A DNA stretch of 64,000 bases from an uncultured Flavobacteriaceae bacterium (GTDB lineage Bacteria > Bacteroidota > Bacteroidia > Flavobacteriales > Flavobacteriaceae), in contig CALSRG010000002.1 in the NCBI GenBank assembly GCA_943788695.1, forward strand, positions 1 through 64,000, given 5' to 3'. Made by a program: the position numbers and the translations under genes. The notes beneath the pieces were generated by a model, which did not search any database, had not been told where the DNA came from, and saw only the letters and a program-made list of their open reading frames with translations. Of this stretch, positions 17,842 through 26,801 are shown one piece after another (within the stretch, counting starts at the first letter, position 1; every line of letters starts with the position of its first letter).

Positions 17842-18294
17842 ATGGAACTGATTTTGAAAAAAGATGTTGAAGGCGTAGGGTTCGCTGACGATATAGTTAC
17901 TGTAAAAAATGGTTTTGGACGTAATTATCTAATCCCACAAGGTGCTGCAATTTTAGCCACTCCTTCTCAGAAGAAAGTACTTGCTGAAACGTTGAAACAA
18001 CGCGCATTCAAAGAACAAAAACTGGTTGATGACGCTCAAAAAATTGCTGATGCTTTAAAGAGTTTAGAAATCAAAATCACATCAAAAGTTGGAACTGGAG
18101 ACAAATTGTTTGGTTCAGTTAACAATGCTGATGTGTCAGAAGCTTTAGCCAAACAAGGCCATTCGATTGATAAAAAATTCATAACTATTCCTGGAGGGCA
18201 AGTTAAACGTATTGGCAGCTACACGGCTACTGTGCGTTTGCATCGTTCAGTTCAAACCGGTTTGGATTTTGATGTGATTCCTGAGGCTTCTTAG
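17842..18294 (+). CDS. rplI: 50S ribosomal protein bL9
   Basis: A 150-residue two-domain protein at the base of the L1 stalk. The N-domain signature GFGRNYLIPQGAA (about 27-39), the connecting helix and the C-domain (LFGSVNNADVSEAL and later) are intact. It is the last gene of the operon and is followed 21 bp later by a strong intrinsic terminator. Confidence 0.97.
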   Translation: MELILKKDVEGVGFADDIVTVKNGFGRNYLIPQGAAILATPSQKKVLAETLKQRAFKEQKLVDDAQKIADALKSLEIKITSKVGTGDKLFGSVNNADVSEALAKQGHSIDKKFITIPGGQVKRIGSYTATVRLHRSVQTGLDFDVIPEAS

Positions 18295-18315
18295 AGTCAC
18301 TAATTATAAACATTT

Positions 18316-18345
18316 AAAACCGCTGTAATAGGCGGTTTTTTTATT
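18316..18345 (+). terminator. intrinsic terminator of the rpsF-rpsR-rplI operon
   Basis: AAAACCGC (18316-18323) pairs with GCGGTTTT (18332-18339) around an 8-base loop, followed by a T run. It lies 21 bp after the rplI stop. Confidence 0.85.
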
Positions 18346-18354
18346 TGTTTTATT

Positions 18355-18834
18355 ATGACATATACACGATTGACAAAAGAGCAGTTCGAAGAAATGCACG
18401 ATGAGTTTTCAAAATTTTTAGCAGCTCAAGAAATAACCAAAGACGATTGGGACAAACTGAAAGCTGAAGCGTCGGATAAAGTAGATCTGCAACTTGATGC
18501 TTTTAGCCATTTGGTCTGGGATAATGTTCTGGAAAAAATTCAATACTTAGAATTGATATCGTCTAACCATATGTATCTCTTTAAAATATCAAATACGTTA
18601 AATTTAATTGGATTAAAAATTAATAATCCAGACGTTGACATCACCACTTCGAAGGGTTATACATGGTTAAAGGAGAATTTAATGAATGAAACGGTAGAGT
18701 TATTCCACTCTAAAAAAGATATAACAAGATCATCATTCAAAACTGACTTGTTCAAATTAATTCAGCAAGGCGCCTCCATAACATCTGGATCACTTTATAA
18801 TTATTTTGAAGACTTGATTTCTCCAAAGTCTTAA
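18355..18834 (+). CDS. DUF6495 family protein
   Basis: A 159-residue soluble, mostly helical, acidic protein with no signal peptide. The N-terminal TYTRLTKEQFEEMHDEFSKF and the VWDNVLEKIQYLELIS segment match what I know as DUF6495, a flavobacterial family often found beside hisS, as here (34 bp upstream of it). Function unknown. It lies between the ribosomal terminator and hisS, so it may be co-transcribed with hisS. Confidence 0.7.
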   Translation: MTYTRLTKEQFEEMHDEFSKFLAAQEITKDDWDKLKAEASDKVDLQLDAFSHLVWDNVLEKIQYLELISSNHMYLFKISNTLNLIGLKINNPDVDITTSKGYTWLKENLMNETVELFHSKKDITRSSFKTDLFKLIQQGASITSGSLYNYFEDLISPKS

Positions 18835-18868
18835 AAAATTTAGTGATATTTGTATAAATCCCTAAAAC

Positions 18869-20252
18869 ATGAGTCAAAAACCACGCATTCCAAAAGGTAC
18901 ACGCGATTTTTCTCCTGTAGAAATGTCTCGTCGTACGTATGTTGTAAACTGTATTTCAAAGCATTTTGAACATTTTGGTTTTCAACCTATTGAAACACCC
19001 AGCTTTGAGTTGTCTGACACCCTTTTGGGTAAGTACGGTGATGAGGGTGATCGTTTAATTTTTAGAATTTTAAATTCTGGAGAAAAACTCAACAAGGCCG
19101 ACACCCAATCTCTAGCGCAGGGTAACTTAACAACCTTTGCGAGCTCTTTATCAGAAAAAGCCTTAAGGTATGATTTAACTGTGCCCTTCGCACGTTATGT
19201 AGTACAACATCAAAATGACATACAGTTCCCATTTAAAAGGTATCAAATTCAGCCTGTGTGGCGCGCTGACAGACCCCCAAAAGGGAAGGTTTCAGGAATT
19301 TTATCAATGTGATGCAGATGTGATAGGAAGTACAGGACTTTGGTCTGAAGTGGAATTGATCTTGCTTTACGACACAGTATTTACCGACCTTGCTCTGGAA
19401 GGGACTACTATTAAAATCAATAACAGAAAGATATTATCGGGAATCGCTCAAATGATTGGGGCAACCCATAATCTGATTGATTTTACAGTCGCCTTAGATA
19501 AACTCGATAAAATTGGAGAGGAAGCCGTTAAAGCTGAAATGCTTCAAAAAGGTATCGCTGAAACCGCCATAGAAAAACTTGAACCACTATTCAGATTATC
19601 GGGAGATTTTAGCAGCCAATTGAAATCGTTGTCTGCCATTTTAAAAGATTCTTTTATTGGTCAAGAAGGTATTAAAGAATTGTCCTTTATTTCAAATGCT
19701 CTTGAAGCGCAACCGTTGAAATCGGCACATCTTGAATTAGACGTGACCCTAGCTCGTGGGTTAAATTATTATACAGGTGCGATTTTTGAGGTGGTTGCTC
19801 CCAAAGGTGTTGAATTGGGTTCGATTGGTGGCGGTGGTCGTTACGATGACTTGACCAGTATTTTCGGTTTGGATAATGTCAGCGGTGTAGGGATTAGTTT
19901 TGGATTGGATCGTATTTGTCTGGTTTTAGAAGAACTAGAATTATACCCACCCTCAACAGGGCATGGGAGTCAAGTGTTGTTTTTAAACTTTGGCGATGAT
20001 GAAGCCCAAAGAGCACTTGAAATGGTCATGGCGCTGAGGTCAATTGGTGTTACCGCAGAACTTTACCCCGACCAAGTCAAGCCAAAAAAACAAATGCAAT
20101 ATGCCAACAACAGGGGTTTTCTAGCTGTTGTGCTTATAGGTAATAACGAGCTAGAAAATAACACTTATACCCTCAAATTGATGAATTCAGGAGAGCAACA
20201 TACATACTCTAAAGAAGCGCTCTTGATGCATCTTAAACACGATTTAAATTAA
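18869..20252 (+). pseudogene. hisS: histidine--tRNA ligase, split by a +1 frameshift
   Basis: The class II synthetase that charges tRNA-His. The first frame encodes motif 1 and most of the N-terminal core ([11 protein letters not shown] at the start, motif 2 entry [12 protein letters not shown]) and stops at 19312. The second frame continues with [34 protein letters not shown], motif 3 GVGISFGLDRI and the anticodon-binding domain, ending at 20252. Removing one C from the run of five at 19274-19278 restores a full-length enzyme of about 460 residues. As hisS is essential and the rest is perfectly kept, a sequencing or assembly error is more likely than true loss; the gene is listed as broken because that is how it reads. 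Confidence 0.93.
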
Positions 20253-20258
20253 TAAAAT

Positions 20259-21266
20259 ATGTTTGGTCTTAAAAAATTATTAGTATTAAGTGTGTTTGTT
20301 TTATTAGCTTCATGCGGTAAAACTTCTGATAAGCCTTTTCCTAAAGCCGTTTTAGTTATTCATGGAGGAGCAGGGACTATATTAAAGTCTCAAATGACTG
20401 ATAGCATTGAAAAACTTTATCGGAATAAATTGTCTGAAGCCCTTCTTGTAGGTCAGGCAGTTATTCAAAATGGCGGAACCAGTTTAGATGCTGTACAGTC
20501 GGTTATTGTGGTATTGGAAAATTCACCCCTTTTTAATGCGGGTAAAGGCGCAGTTTTCACCGAAGATGGTAAAAATGAAATGGACGCATCAATAATGGAT
20601 GGCAACAGCAGAAAAGCTGGCGCCGTAGCTTCGGTTACTCACGTTAAAAATCCGATTATGGCAGCAAGAGCGGTCATGGAACAGTCGGAACATGTTATGA
20701 TGATTGGTAATGGCGCTGAAAAATTTGCCATATCACAGGGATTAGAAATGGTCGATGAAGATTATTTTTTCACTCAAAAAAGATTTGATCAGCATAAAAA
20801 TGCCTTAGGTGATACTGTTATTGTAGACCCCATTCAAAAGAAATATGGCACGGTCGGCGCAGTTGCGTTGGATGGCTTTGGTAATTTGGCTGCAGGCACA
20901 TCTACGGGAGGCATGACAAACAAACGTTTTGGCCGTGTAGGTGATGCACCCATCATTGGCGCCGGAACCTATGCTAGCAATGAAAGTTGTGCGGTATCTG
21001 CCACTGGTCATGGTGAATTTTTTATTAGGAATGTGGTTGCTTACGATATCTCAGCATTGATGACTTATAAAGGTCTCACTGTGGAGGAAGCTTCAGACGA
21101 AGTGATAAACGGTAAACTCAAGGCCATAAATGCCGGAGGAGGTGTCATTGCACTTGATCGAGAGGGTAACTTCGCCATTCCTTTCAACACACCAGGTATG
21201 TACCGCGGTTTTATCAGCTTGGATGGCCAGCCGCAGGTCTATATTTACGGCCCAAAAGGTGAATAA
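20259..21266 (+). CDS. isoaspartyl peptidase/L-asparaginase (Ntn hydrolase), lipoprotein
   Basis: A 335-residue plant-type asparaginase that self-cleaves and uses the new N-terminal Thr to hydrolyse isoaspartyl dipeptides and asparagine. The N-terminus has a lipobox LLASC (Cys19), placing it in the envelope. Family marks are VIHGGAGT (33-40), FNAGKGAVFT (92-101) and the cleavage site KKYG/TVGAVALD with nucleophile Thr198, followed by AAGTSTGGMTNKR and GDAPIIGAGTYA. All key residues are present. It starts 6 bp after hisS. Confidence 0.93.
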   Translation: MFGLKKLLVLSVFVLLASCGKTSDKPFPKAVLVIHGGAGTILKSQMTDSIEKLYRNKLSEALLVGQAVIQNGGTSLDAVQSVIVVLENSPLFNAGKGAVFTEDGKNEMDASIMDGNSRKAGAVASVTHVKNPIMAARAVMEQSEHVMMIGNGAEKFAISQGLEMVDEDYFFTQKRFDQHKNALGDTVIVDPIQKKYGTVGAVALDGFGNLAAGTSTGGMTNKRFGRVGDAPIIGAGTYASNESCAVSATGHGEFFIRNVVAYDISALMTYKGLTVEEASDEVINGKLKAINAGGGVIALDREGNFAIPFNTPGMYRGFISLDGQPQVYIYGPKGE

Positions 21267-21347
21267 TAAACGCAGTTTGGAAAAGTGTCATACAGAACAA
21301 AAAGCTGTGAATCAGTTTTTTAATGAAGTCTGTAAATATTATATTTA

Positions 21348-21392
21348 AACTCATTGAGAATTCGCCAAAGAACAACTAACAATCAATGAGTT
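21348..21392. repeat. 10-bp inverted repeat in the gap after the asparaginase gene
   Basis: AACTCATTGA (21348-21357) and TCAATGAGTT (21383-21392) are perfect complements around 25 bases. It lies between the asparaginase gene and tRNA-Met, both of which are transcribed towards it. It could act as a weak bidirectional transcription end signal; no T run follows. The rest of 21267-21400 shows no gene. Confidence 0.35.
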
Positions 21393-21400
21393 AAAATAAG

Positions 21401-21474
21401 TAGCGAGAGGGGGGCACGATCCCCCGACCTCCGGGTTATGAATCCGACGCTCTAACCAGCTGAGCTACCTCGCC
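21401..21474 (-). tRNA. tRNA-Met (CAU)
   Basis: The minus strand folds as a cloverleaf: acceptor GGCGAGG with two G-U pairs, D-arm GCTC/GAGC, anticodon loop TTCATAA (CAU at 21438-21440) and a GGGGG/CCCCC T-stem. CAU could also mark tRNA-Ile2, but the body resembles elongator tRNA-Met; the 5' end lacks initiator features. The T-loop reads ATCGTGC instead of the usual TTCRANY. CCA is not encoded. Confidence 0.88.
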
Positions 21475-21487
21475 TTTTTCAAGGCCC

Positions 21488-21517
21488 CAAAGATAGAAAC
21501 AAATTCATTTGTCACAA
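21488..21517 (-). promoter_or_regulatory. tRNA-Met promoter
   Basis: On the minus strand TTG (21515-21517), 19 bases, then TATCTTTG (21488-21495), a full Bacteroidota consensus 13 bases upstream of the tRNA. Confidence 0.7.
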
Positions 21518-21596
21518 ACTTTACTCAATACAATTATATGTCTAAAAACAGTTTTTTTTAATAAATATACTTATCTTGACCCTTTACATATTTCCT

Positions 21597-21983
21597 ATGA
21601 GCTTAAAGCTAAAATTTGAACTAGAATTTCCAATCCACGCCTCAACCAGTATGTTATTTCAATATATCTCGACCTCCTCGGGATTATCAGAATGGTTTGC
21701 AGATAATGTAAATTTGAGAGGGGATAAATTTGTTTTTGTTTGGGACGATTCGGAAGAAAGTGCCAAGTTGGTGAGTAAAAAAAATGGTGAACGCGTAAAA
21801 TTCAAATGGTTAGAGGATGAAGAAGATGAGTATTATTTCGAAATGCGACTTTTGGTTGATGAAATTACTAAAGACGTTTCCTTAATTGTTGTAGATTTCG
21901 CCGAAGAAGATGATATGGAAGAGGCAAAGATGATTTGGGAAAATCAAGTTAATGCGTTAAAACATATTATTGGTTCAGTTTAA
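21597..21983 (+). CDS. START-like domain-containing protein
   Basis: A 128-residue soluble protein with a START/SRPBCC-like helix-grip fold: KFELEFPIHASTSMLFQYIS (start), SGLSEWFADNV, then WDDSEESAKLV and a C-terminal helix. This is the flavobacterial START-like family found next to a class IV aminotransferase. The frame extends 7 codons upstream from a TTG, but ATG at 21597 gives the usual N-terminus. No ligand is known. It is highly acidic, especially at 85-125. 11 bp separate it from the next gene. Confidence 0.8.
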   Translation: MSLKLKFELEFPIHASTSMLFQYISTSSGLSEWFADNVNLRGDKFVFVWDDSEESAKLVSKKNGERVKFKWLEDEEDEYYFEMRLLVDEITKDVSLIVVDFAEEDDMEEAKMIWENQVNALKHIIGSV

Positions 21984-21994
21984 CTATTTTGTAG

Positions 21995-22828
21995 ATGATC
22001 AATTTAAATGGTGAACTCGTATCACCAAATTTATTCCACTTAAACATCTCAAATCGTGGCTTGAATTTTGGCGACGCCTTATTTGAAACCATCCGTATAA
22101 AAAGCGGTAAGCCCTTATTTTTCGAGTCCCATTATTTTAGACTAATGGCCAATATGCGCATTTGCCGCATGGAGATCCCCCAGTCTTTTACGCCAGAGTT
22201 TCTAATGTCTGAAATGACGGCTTTGATTGAATCACACGAGAAAGATTGTTCAAATAGCAGATTAAAGTTTTTGGTTTATCGAGATTCTTCTGGTTTGTAT
22301 ACTCCAGATTCTAATGATATAGGATACATCATAAGCGCACAACCTATTGATAGCAATAGCTTTAAATTCGAATCGAGTTTTTATAAAATAGATTTGTTTA
22401 AAGATTATTTCATACCACCAGGATTGCTTAGTACAGTTAAAACGAACAATCGGATGGTAAATATTTTGGGTGGTATTTATGCAAGAGAAAATGAGTTCGA
22501 TAATTGCTTACTACTAAATACCAATAAAAATATAGTTGAAGCTCTAAACGGTAATATTTTTTTAGTGTTTGACGATACATTAAAAACACCTCCTTCCGCA
22601 GATGGATGTATAAATGGTATCATGAGAAATCAAATTATAGCGTTAGCCCCAAAACTTGGTTACAAGGTGGAGGAGGTGTCAATATCACCATTCGAAATAC
22701 AGCGTGCTGATGAAATATTTATCACGAATATTATTTTAGGTGTAAGACCCGTTACTCAATATCGGAAAAAAATATATCAGCATATTGTTTCAAAAGTTCT
22801 TGTTAATGGTTTAAATGACATCATTTAG
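21995..22828 (+). CDS. PLP-dependent aminotransferase, class IV
   Basis: A 277-residue fold-type IV enzyme of the branched-chain/D-amino-acid aminotransferase and aminodeoxychorismate lyase group. The N-terminal region has NRGLNFGDALFETIRI (about 20-35). The PLP lysine lies in STVKTNNRMVNILGG (about 146-160). Phosphate-binding segments ALNGNIFLVF and PSADGCINGIMR follow. Family members have very different substrates and the sequence does not choose among them; folate (pabC-like) or amino acid metabolism are both open. It overlaps the convergent yqgE gene by 4 bp. Confidence 0.85.
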   Translation: MINLNGELVSPNLFHLNISNRGLNFGDALFETIRIKSGKPLFFESHYFRLMANMRICRMEIPQSFTPEFLMSEMTALIESHEKDCSNSRLKFLVYRDSSGLYTPDSNDIGYIISAQPIDSNSFKFESSFYKIDLFKDYFIPPGLLSTVKTNNRMVNILGGIYARENEFDNCLLLNTNKNIVEALNGNIFLVFDDTLKTPPSADGCINGIMRNQIIALAPKLGYKVEEVSISPFEIQRADEIFITNIILGVRPVTQYRKKIYQHIVSKVLVNGLNDII

Positions 22829-23385
22829 TTGTTGGATGGATTATCTGGTGCGTTAGCCCATATTTGATAACTTCCTCCAAGTTGTAGCATTTCTTTTTTC
22901 CAAAACGATTCGTCATGTTGCATAATAACTCCGGCCTTAAATCGATTGTCGCGAATGATCCATGACTTGGATTTTATTTCATTTTCAAGTTGATTGATAT
23001 CCCAACCAGAATAGCCCATAAAAAATCTGATTTCACTTCCTAAGATTTCACCGTCATTAATTAACTGTTTTACAGTCTTAATATCACCACCCCAAAAGAT
23101 ATCGTCCCCAATAAATTCGCTATTAGGAATCAAATCAGGTCGAGTGTGTATGAAATACAAATTATCTTGATCAACAGGACCTCCATTATAAATGGGAAAG
23201 TCAGATTCTATGTCAGGAATTAAATCGTGGATACGATACTCTAGCGGTTTATTAAGTATAAAGCCAACAGATCCGTCCATGTTATGTTCAACTAATATCA
23301 GAATAGAGCGGTTAAACCAATTATCGGTTAAAATGGAAGGTTCTGCGATGAGTAATTTGCCCCTATGTAAAACAGTTTGATTCAA
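22825..23385 (-). CDS. YqgE/AlgH family protein
   Basis: A 186-residue cytoplasmic protein with the family hallmarks GKLLIAEPSILTDNWFNRSI (about 9-28), VGFILNKPLE (about 40-49), YNGGPVDQDNLYFIH and RFFMGYSGWDINQLENEI. The fold is known from structures; the function is not settled (AlgH was linked to alginate regulation in Pseudomonas). It lies downstream of the HU gene and beyond that gene's terminator. Confidence 0.93.
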   Translation of the reverse strand: MNQTVLHRGKLLIAEPSILTDNWFNRSILILVEHNMDGSVGFILNKPLEYRIHDLIPDIESDFPIYNGGPVDQDNLYFIHTRPDLIPNSEFIGDDIFWGGDIKTVKQLINDGEILGSEIRFFMGYSGWDINQLENEIKSKSWIIRDNRFKAGVIMQHDESFWKKEMLQLGGSYQIWANAPDNPSNN

Positions 23386-23453
23386 TGGGTTAAGATTTTC
23401 AATTTTGGGTTATAAATATATTGTAAGTTAAAAAGAAATTACATTAAAACAAA

Positions 23454-23476
23454 AAAACCCGCAAAAAGCGGGTTTT
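23454..23476 (-). terminator. intrinsic terminator of the HU gene
   Basis: AAAACCCGC (23454-23462) pairs with GCGGGTTTT (23468-23476) with a 5-base loop; the minus strand continues with a T run. It lies 24 bp after the HU stop. Confidence 0.85.
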
Positions 23477-23499
23477 AAATAAAATGAAAGAAGAAATTC

Positions 23500-23772
23500 T
23501 TAGTTCACTGCATCAGTTAAATCAGATCCAGCTTTGAATTTTACTACATTTTTTGCTTTAATTTTAATAGTAGCGCCAGTTTGTGGGTTTCTACCATCAC
23601 GTGCAGCACGTCTTGAAACTGAAAAAGATCCAAAACCTACTAAAGATACACGTTTTCCTTTTTGAAGGGCTCCTTCAACATCGATTAAAAAAGAGTCCAA
23701 AGCTTTTTTAGCAGCAGCTTTAGAAATGCCAGCGTTTTCAGCCATGCCTTCGATTAAATCTGTCTTGTTCAT
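23500..23772 (-). CDS. HU family DNA-binding protein
   Basis: A 90-residue nucleoid protein that bends and compacts DNA as a dimer. [20 protein letters not shown] at the N-terminus, [21 protein letters not shown] (the beta-arm with Arg-Asn-Pro that intercalates in DNA) and the [17 protein letters not shown] end are diagnostic. It is a single-gene unit with a consensus promoter at 23821-23850 and a strong terminator at 23454-23476. Confidence 0.96.
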   Translation of the reverse strand: MNKTDLIEGMAENAGISKAAAKKALDSFLIDVEGALQKGKRVSLVGFGSFSVSRRAARDGRNPQTGATIKIKAKNVVKFKAGSDLTDAVN

Positions 23773-23820
23773 AATTACATTGTTTTTAAATTAACGCACC
23801 TCACAACTGAGACACATTAA

Positions 23821-23850
23821 CAAATTTAATGGGATTATGCATTCTCACAA
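23821..23850 (-). promoter_or_regulatory. HU gene promoter
   Basis: On the minus strand TTG (23848-23850), 19 bases, TAAATTTG (23821-23828). The leader to the ATG would be about 40 bases. Confidence 0.7.
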
Positions 23851-23949
23851 GGATTGGGGCACATTTAAAGATCATTTTGTTAATAAAATGAGGAAATTGT
23901 TAATAAACATGCAATTTTTTAGCTGTAATTAATAAATAATAAAGCCGTT

Positions 23950-24906
23950 TTAACTAAAAATACTACCAGAATCAAGGCATGAACCATTGATTAACTCTAA
24001 GGTTGTCATCATTTTTTTACCCTGAAATTGTAATTTTTTCAAAACGATATATCCATCAACAACCGCAACTTTGGCTCTTTTTTTTTCGCACAAAAGAAGT
24101 CCGATTGGATTATGATGTTCCTTAAATTCAATTTCTACGTCTGATATCTTGATGGTCTCCTTAAGTTCTTTAGTTGTTAAGGTTGTCCATGCGCAAGGAT
24201 AGGGCGAGAGTCCTTTTATATGGTTACGGATATGTTGAGCACCCAAAGACCAGTTTACCCTTCTGTTTTCAGGTGTTAACTTCGGGGCTTTGCTTGTTAT
24301 TGAATTTGAAGATTGTGGTGAAGGTTGGACTGTTCCATCGGCAATATGATCAAGAGTCGAAATGACCAAGGCACTGCCAAGATTTTTTAATTTGTCATGT
24401 AGGCTTCCTGCGTCATCATCTTGACCAATATTAATTGCGGATTGTTCTAGTATGGCACCTGTATCCACTCGCTCATTAATAAAAAATGTAGTTACACCAG
24501 TTGTGGTTTCTCCATTAATGAGAGCCCAATTAATTGGTGCAGCACCTCTATATTTTGGCAATAATGAGGCGTGACAGTTAAATGTTCCAAGTTTAGGAAT
24601 GTCAAATATGAGTTTAGGTAATAGTTTAAACGCGACAACGACAAAAACATCAGCACGCAAAGCATGAAGTTGCTTGGCAAAGGCATTGTCATTAATGTTT
24701 TCTGGCTGCAGAACAGGTATATTGTGTTCAATACAATGGCATTTAACGGCTGACATTTGCAACTTTCTACCTCGTCCAGCAGGTCGATCAGGTACTGTTA
24801 CCACTGCAATCAATTGGTGTTTTGAAGTTCTAATGGTTTCCAGGCTGGCAACTGCGAACTCAGGTGTTCCCATAAAAACGACCCTCAATACCTTTTCTGA
24901 TGTCAT
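23950..24906 (-). CDS. fmt: methionyl-tRNA formyltransferase
   Basis: A 318-residue enzyme that formylates initiator Met-tRNA with 10-formyltetrahydrofolate. The N-terminal Rossmann domain has VVFMGTPEFAV (about 9-19) and the catalytic segment FNCHASLLPKYRGAAPINWA (about 109-128, with Asn and His of the Asn-His-Asp triad) then GETTTGVTTFFIN. The C-terminal domain (about 210-318) binds the tRNA. Its start overlaps the recQ stop by 4 bp, so it ends a three-gene operon. Confidence 0.96.
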   Translation of the reverse strand: MTSEKVLRVVFMGTPEFAVASLETIRTSKHQLIAVVTVPDRPAGRGRKLQMSAVKCHCIEHNIPVLQPENINDNAFAKQLHALRADVFVVVAFKLLPKLIFDIPKLGTFNCHASLLPKYRGAAPINWALINGETTTGVTTFFINERVDTGAILEQSAINIGQDDDAGSLHDKLKNLGSALVISTLDHIADGTVQPSPQSSNSITSKAPKLTPENRRVNWSLGAQHIRNHIKGLSPYPCAWTTLTTKELKETIKISDVEIEFKEHHNPIGLLLCEKKRAKVAVVDGYIVLKKLQFQGKKMMTTLELINGSCLDSGSIFS

Positions 24907-26801
24907 AACCTATATCTGTTGTCCAAAGATACTTTAATTCGATCTTGGGATAGTAATTTTTTCAAAATTGCTGTTATCACATTTGGCGCTATACCTAAAT
25001 GATCCTCCAGTTCTCTTGAGTTTAATGAATTGGATTTTAAGGCGTTTAAAACAGATTTTTCTATGTCTAAGGAGGTTGAGCTTTTCACTGGTAAACAAAC
25101 TGAACATTTGCCGCAGTCCGCTGTTTTTGAGCCGTTAAAATAATTCACCAATTGCGCACTCCGGCATTTGACATCATTTTTGATATAATTCAGCATGTCA
25201 TGAACTCGACTAATTTTACCTTGTAAAACAAGTTTTACATCTTTTGAAATTCGATTAATGGTTTTGTCGTCTTCCCGAGGCTCAATGAAAACTACTGTTG
25301 CATCTGCATTGTTTCTTTCTAGGACAATTATATTGTTTTTACTTAATTGTTCGAATGTTTCAATGATCTGATTAACCGAAATACTAGAAATTTCAGCAAT
25401 TCTATGAATATCTATTGTTACCATATGATCAAAGCAATTGGTATAGCTCCGAAGTATTGGAAGTACGGTTTCAGATAAGTTCGATCTGTTTTTAATATAG
25501 GTCAAAAGGGTTGAACTGTCAATAATGAACTTGACTTTAAGTTCAGACCTAAAGTTATCACTAAGACTAATAATACTATTCTGATCTAGGATCTTTAAAA
25601 TTTGAAAAGCTTTGCTTTTGGGAATTTTATAATGTGTACAAAACGCATCGTAATTAAAATGATGAATGCCATCATTCTCCTCACCATAGGCAATTTGAAA
25701 ATGTGAACAAAGTTGGCGGTAGACGGATTTGACGAGCTCAATTGATGGTAATTGATCAATAAAAAAAGAATTTAATCTTTTGATGTCATTTTCATTATAA
25801 ATTATAATTGCCTTAGCTAACCCTCCATTTCTACCAGCTCGTCCAGATTCTTGATAGTAGGCTTCTAAACTTTCAGGTAGGTCTAAATGTATGATCATAT
25901 CCACGTCTGCTTTGTCTATTCCCATACCAAAGGCACTTGTAGCGACCATTACTTTTGCCTTGTTTTGCAGCCACAATGACATGTTACGCTCTTTTTCTTT
26001 TGAGAGCATCCCACCATGATAATAGGTGGAAGAATAATCCATGTCTTTCAATTCTTGCGCCAGATTAATGGCGTGGTTACGACTACGGACATAAATAATG
26101 CAGCTGTTGTTCGATTTCTTCAAATAAGCATCTAAGCGATGAATTTTGTCTTCGCATTTATCAACGACATAGGCAATGTTTTTTCGTTCAATACTTTGGG
26201 TATAAACTACTGGTTCAGATAAACCAAGACTTGATTTAATATCTTCTATAACCTTTTTAGTGGCTGTAGCTGATAGAGCAACGAGAGGAACCTTCGGAAA
26301 GGCTGTTCTAAGCAAGGACAGTTTACCATAAGCAGGTCTAAAATCATGGCCCCACTGGGAAATGCAGTGGGCTTCGTCAATCGCAATTAATGAAACGTTT
26401 AGTTGTGACAATCGTTGAGCGATAATTGGTTGAAACAGGCGTTCTGGCGACAAATAAAGAAATTTATAACCACCATATAAACAATTGTCTAAAATGATAT
26501 TTGTATTTTCAAAAGACACACTACCAGTCAATTCTAAGGCCTTAATACCCATTTTGTTAAGTTCAGCTACTTGATCCTTAATGAGTGCTATTAGCGGAGA
26601 AACGACGATGCAAAGACCATCTTTAAGTAAAGTAGGTATTTGAAAACAAATTGATTTCCCTCCACCTGTAGGCATTATAGCTATACAGTCGTGCTCTTCT
26701 AAAATGGTGTCAATAACAGATTCTTGTAATCCACGAAAATCTTCATGTCCCCAAAAATTTTTTAAGATTGACTTGGCAGTATGTTTTTCTTTTTTAGACA
26801 T
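24903..26801 (-). CDS. recQ: ATP-dependent DNA helicase RecQ
   Basis: A 632-residue superfamily 2 3'-5' helicase in recombination and fork repair. Walker A MPTGGGKSICFQ (43-54), DEAH box IDEAHCISQWGHDFRPAY (141-158), motif VI region YYQESGRAGRNG (about 318-329). The RQC part has the zinc-binding set CRSAQL to CGKCSVC (about 548-571). A short C-terminal winged-helix-like end (RELEDHLGIAPNVITAILKK) replaces the HRDC domain. It overlaps the upstream ATPase by 40 bp and fmt by 4 bp. Confidence 0.94.
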   Translation of the reverse strand: MSKKEKHTAKSILKNFWGHEDFRGLQESVIDTILEEHDCIAIMPTGGGKSICFQIPTLLKDGLCIVVSPLIALIKDQVAELNKMGIKALELTGSVSFENTNIILDNCLYGGYKFLYLSPERLFQPIIAQRLSQLNVSLIAIDEAHCISQWGHDFRPAYGKLSLLRTAFPKVPLVALSATATKKVIEDIKSSLGLSEPVVYTQSIERKNIAYVVDKCEDKIHRLDAYLKKSNNSCIIYVRSRNHAINLAQELKDMDYSSTYYHGGMLSKEKERNMSLWLQNKAKVMVATSAFGMGIDKADVDMIIHLDLPESLEAYYQESGRAGRNGGLAKAIIIYNENDIKRLNSFFIDQLPSIELVKSVYRQLCSHFQIAYGEENDGIHHFNYDAFCTHYKIPKSKAFQILKILDQNSIISLSDNFRSELKVKFIIDSSTLLTYIKNRSNLSETVLPILRSYTNCFDHMVTIDIHRIAEISSISVNQIIETFEQLSKNNIIVLERNNADATVVFIEPREDDKTINRISKDVKLVLQGKISRVHDMLNYIKNDVKCRSAQLVNYFNGSKTADCGKCSVCLPVKSSTSLDIEKSVLNALKSNSLNSRELEDHLGIAPNVITAILKKLLSQDRIKVSLDNRYRL

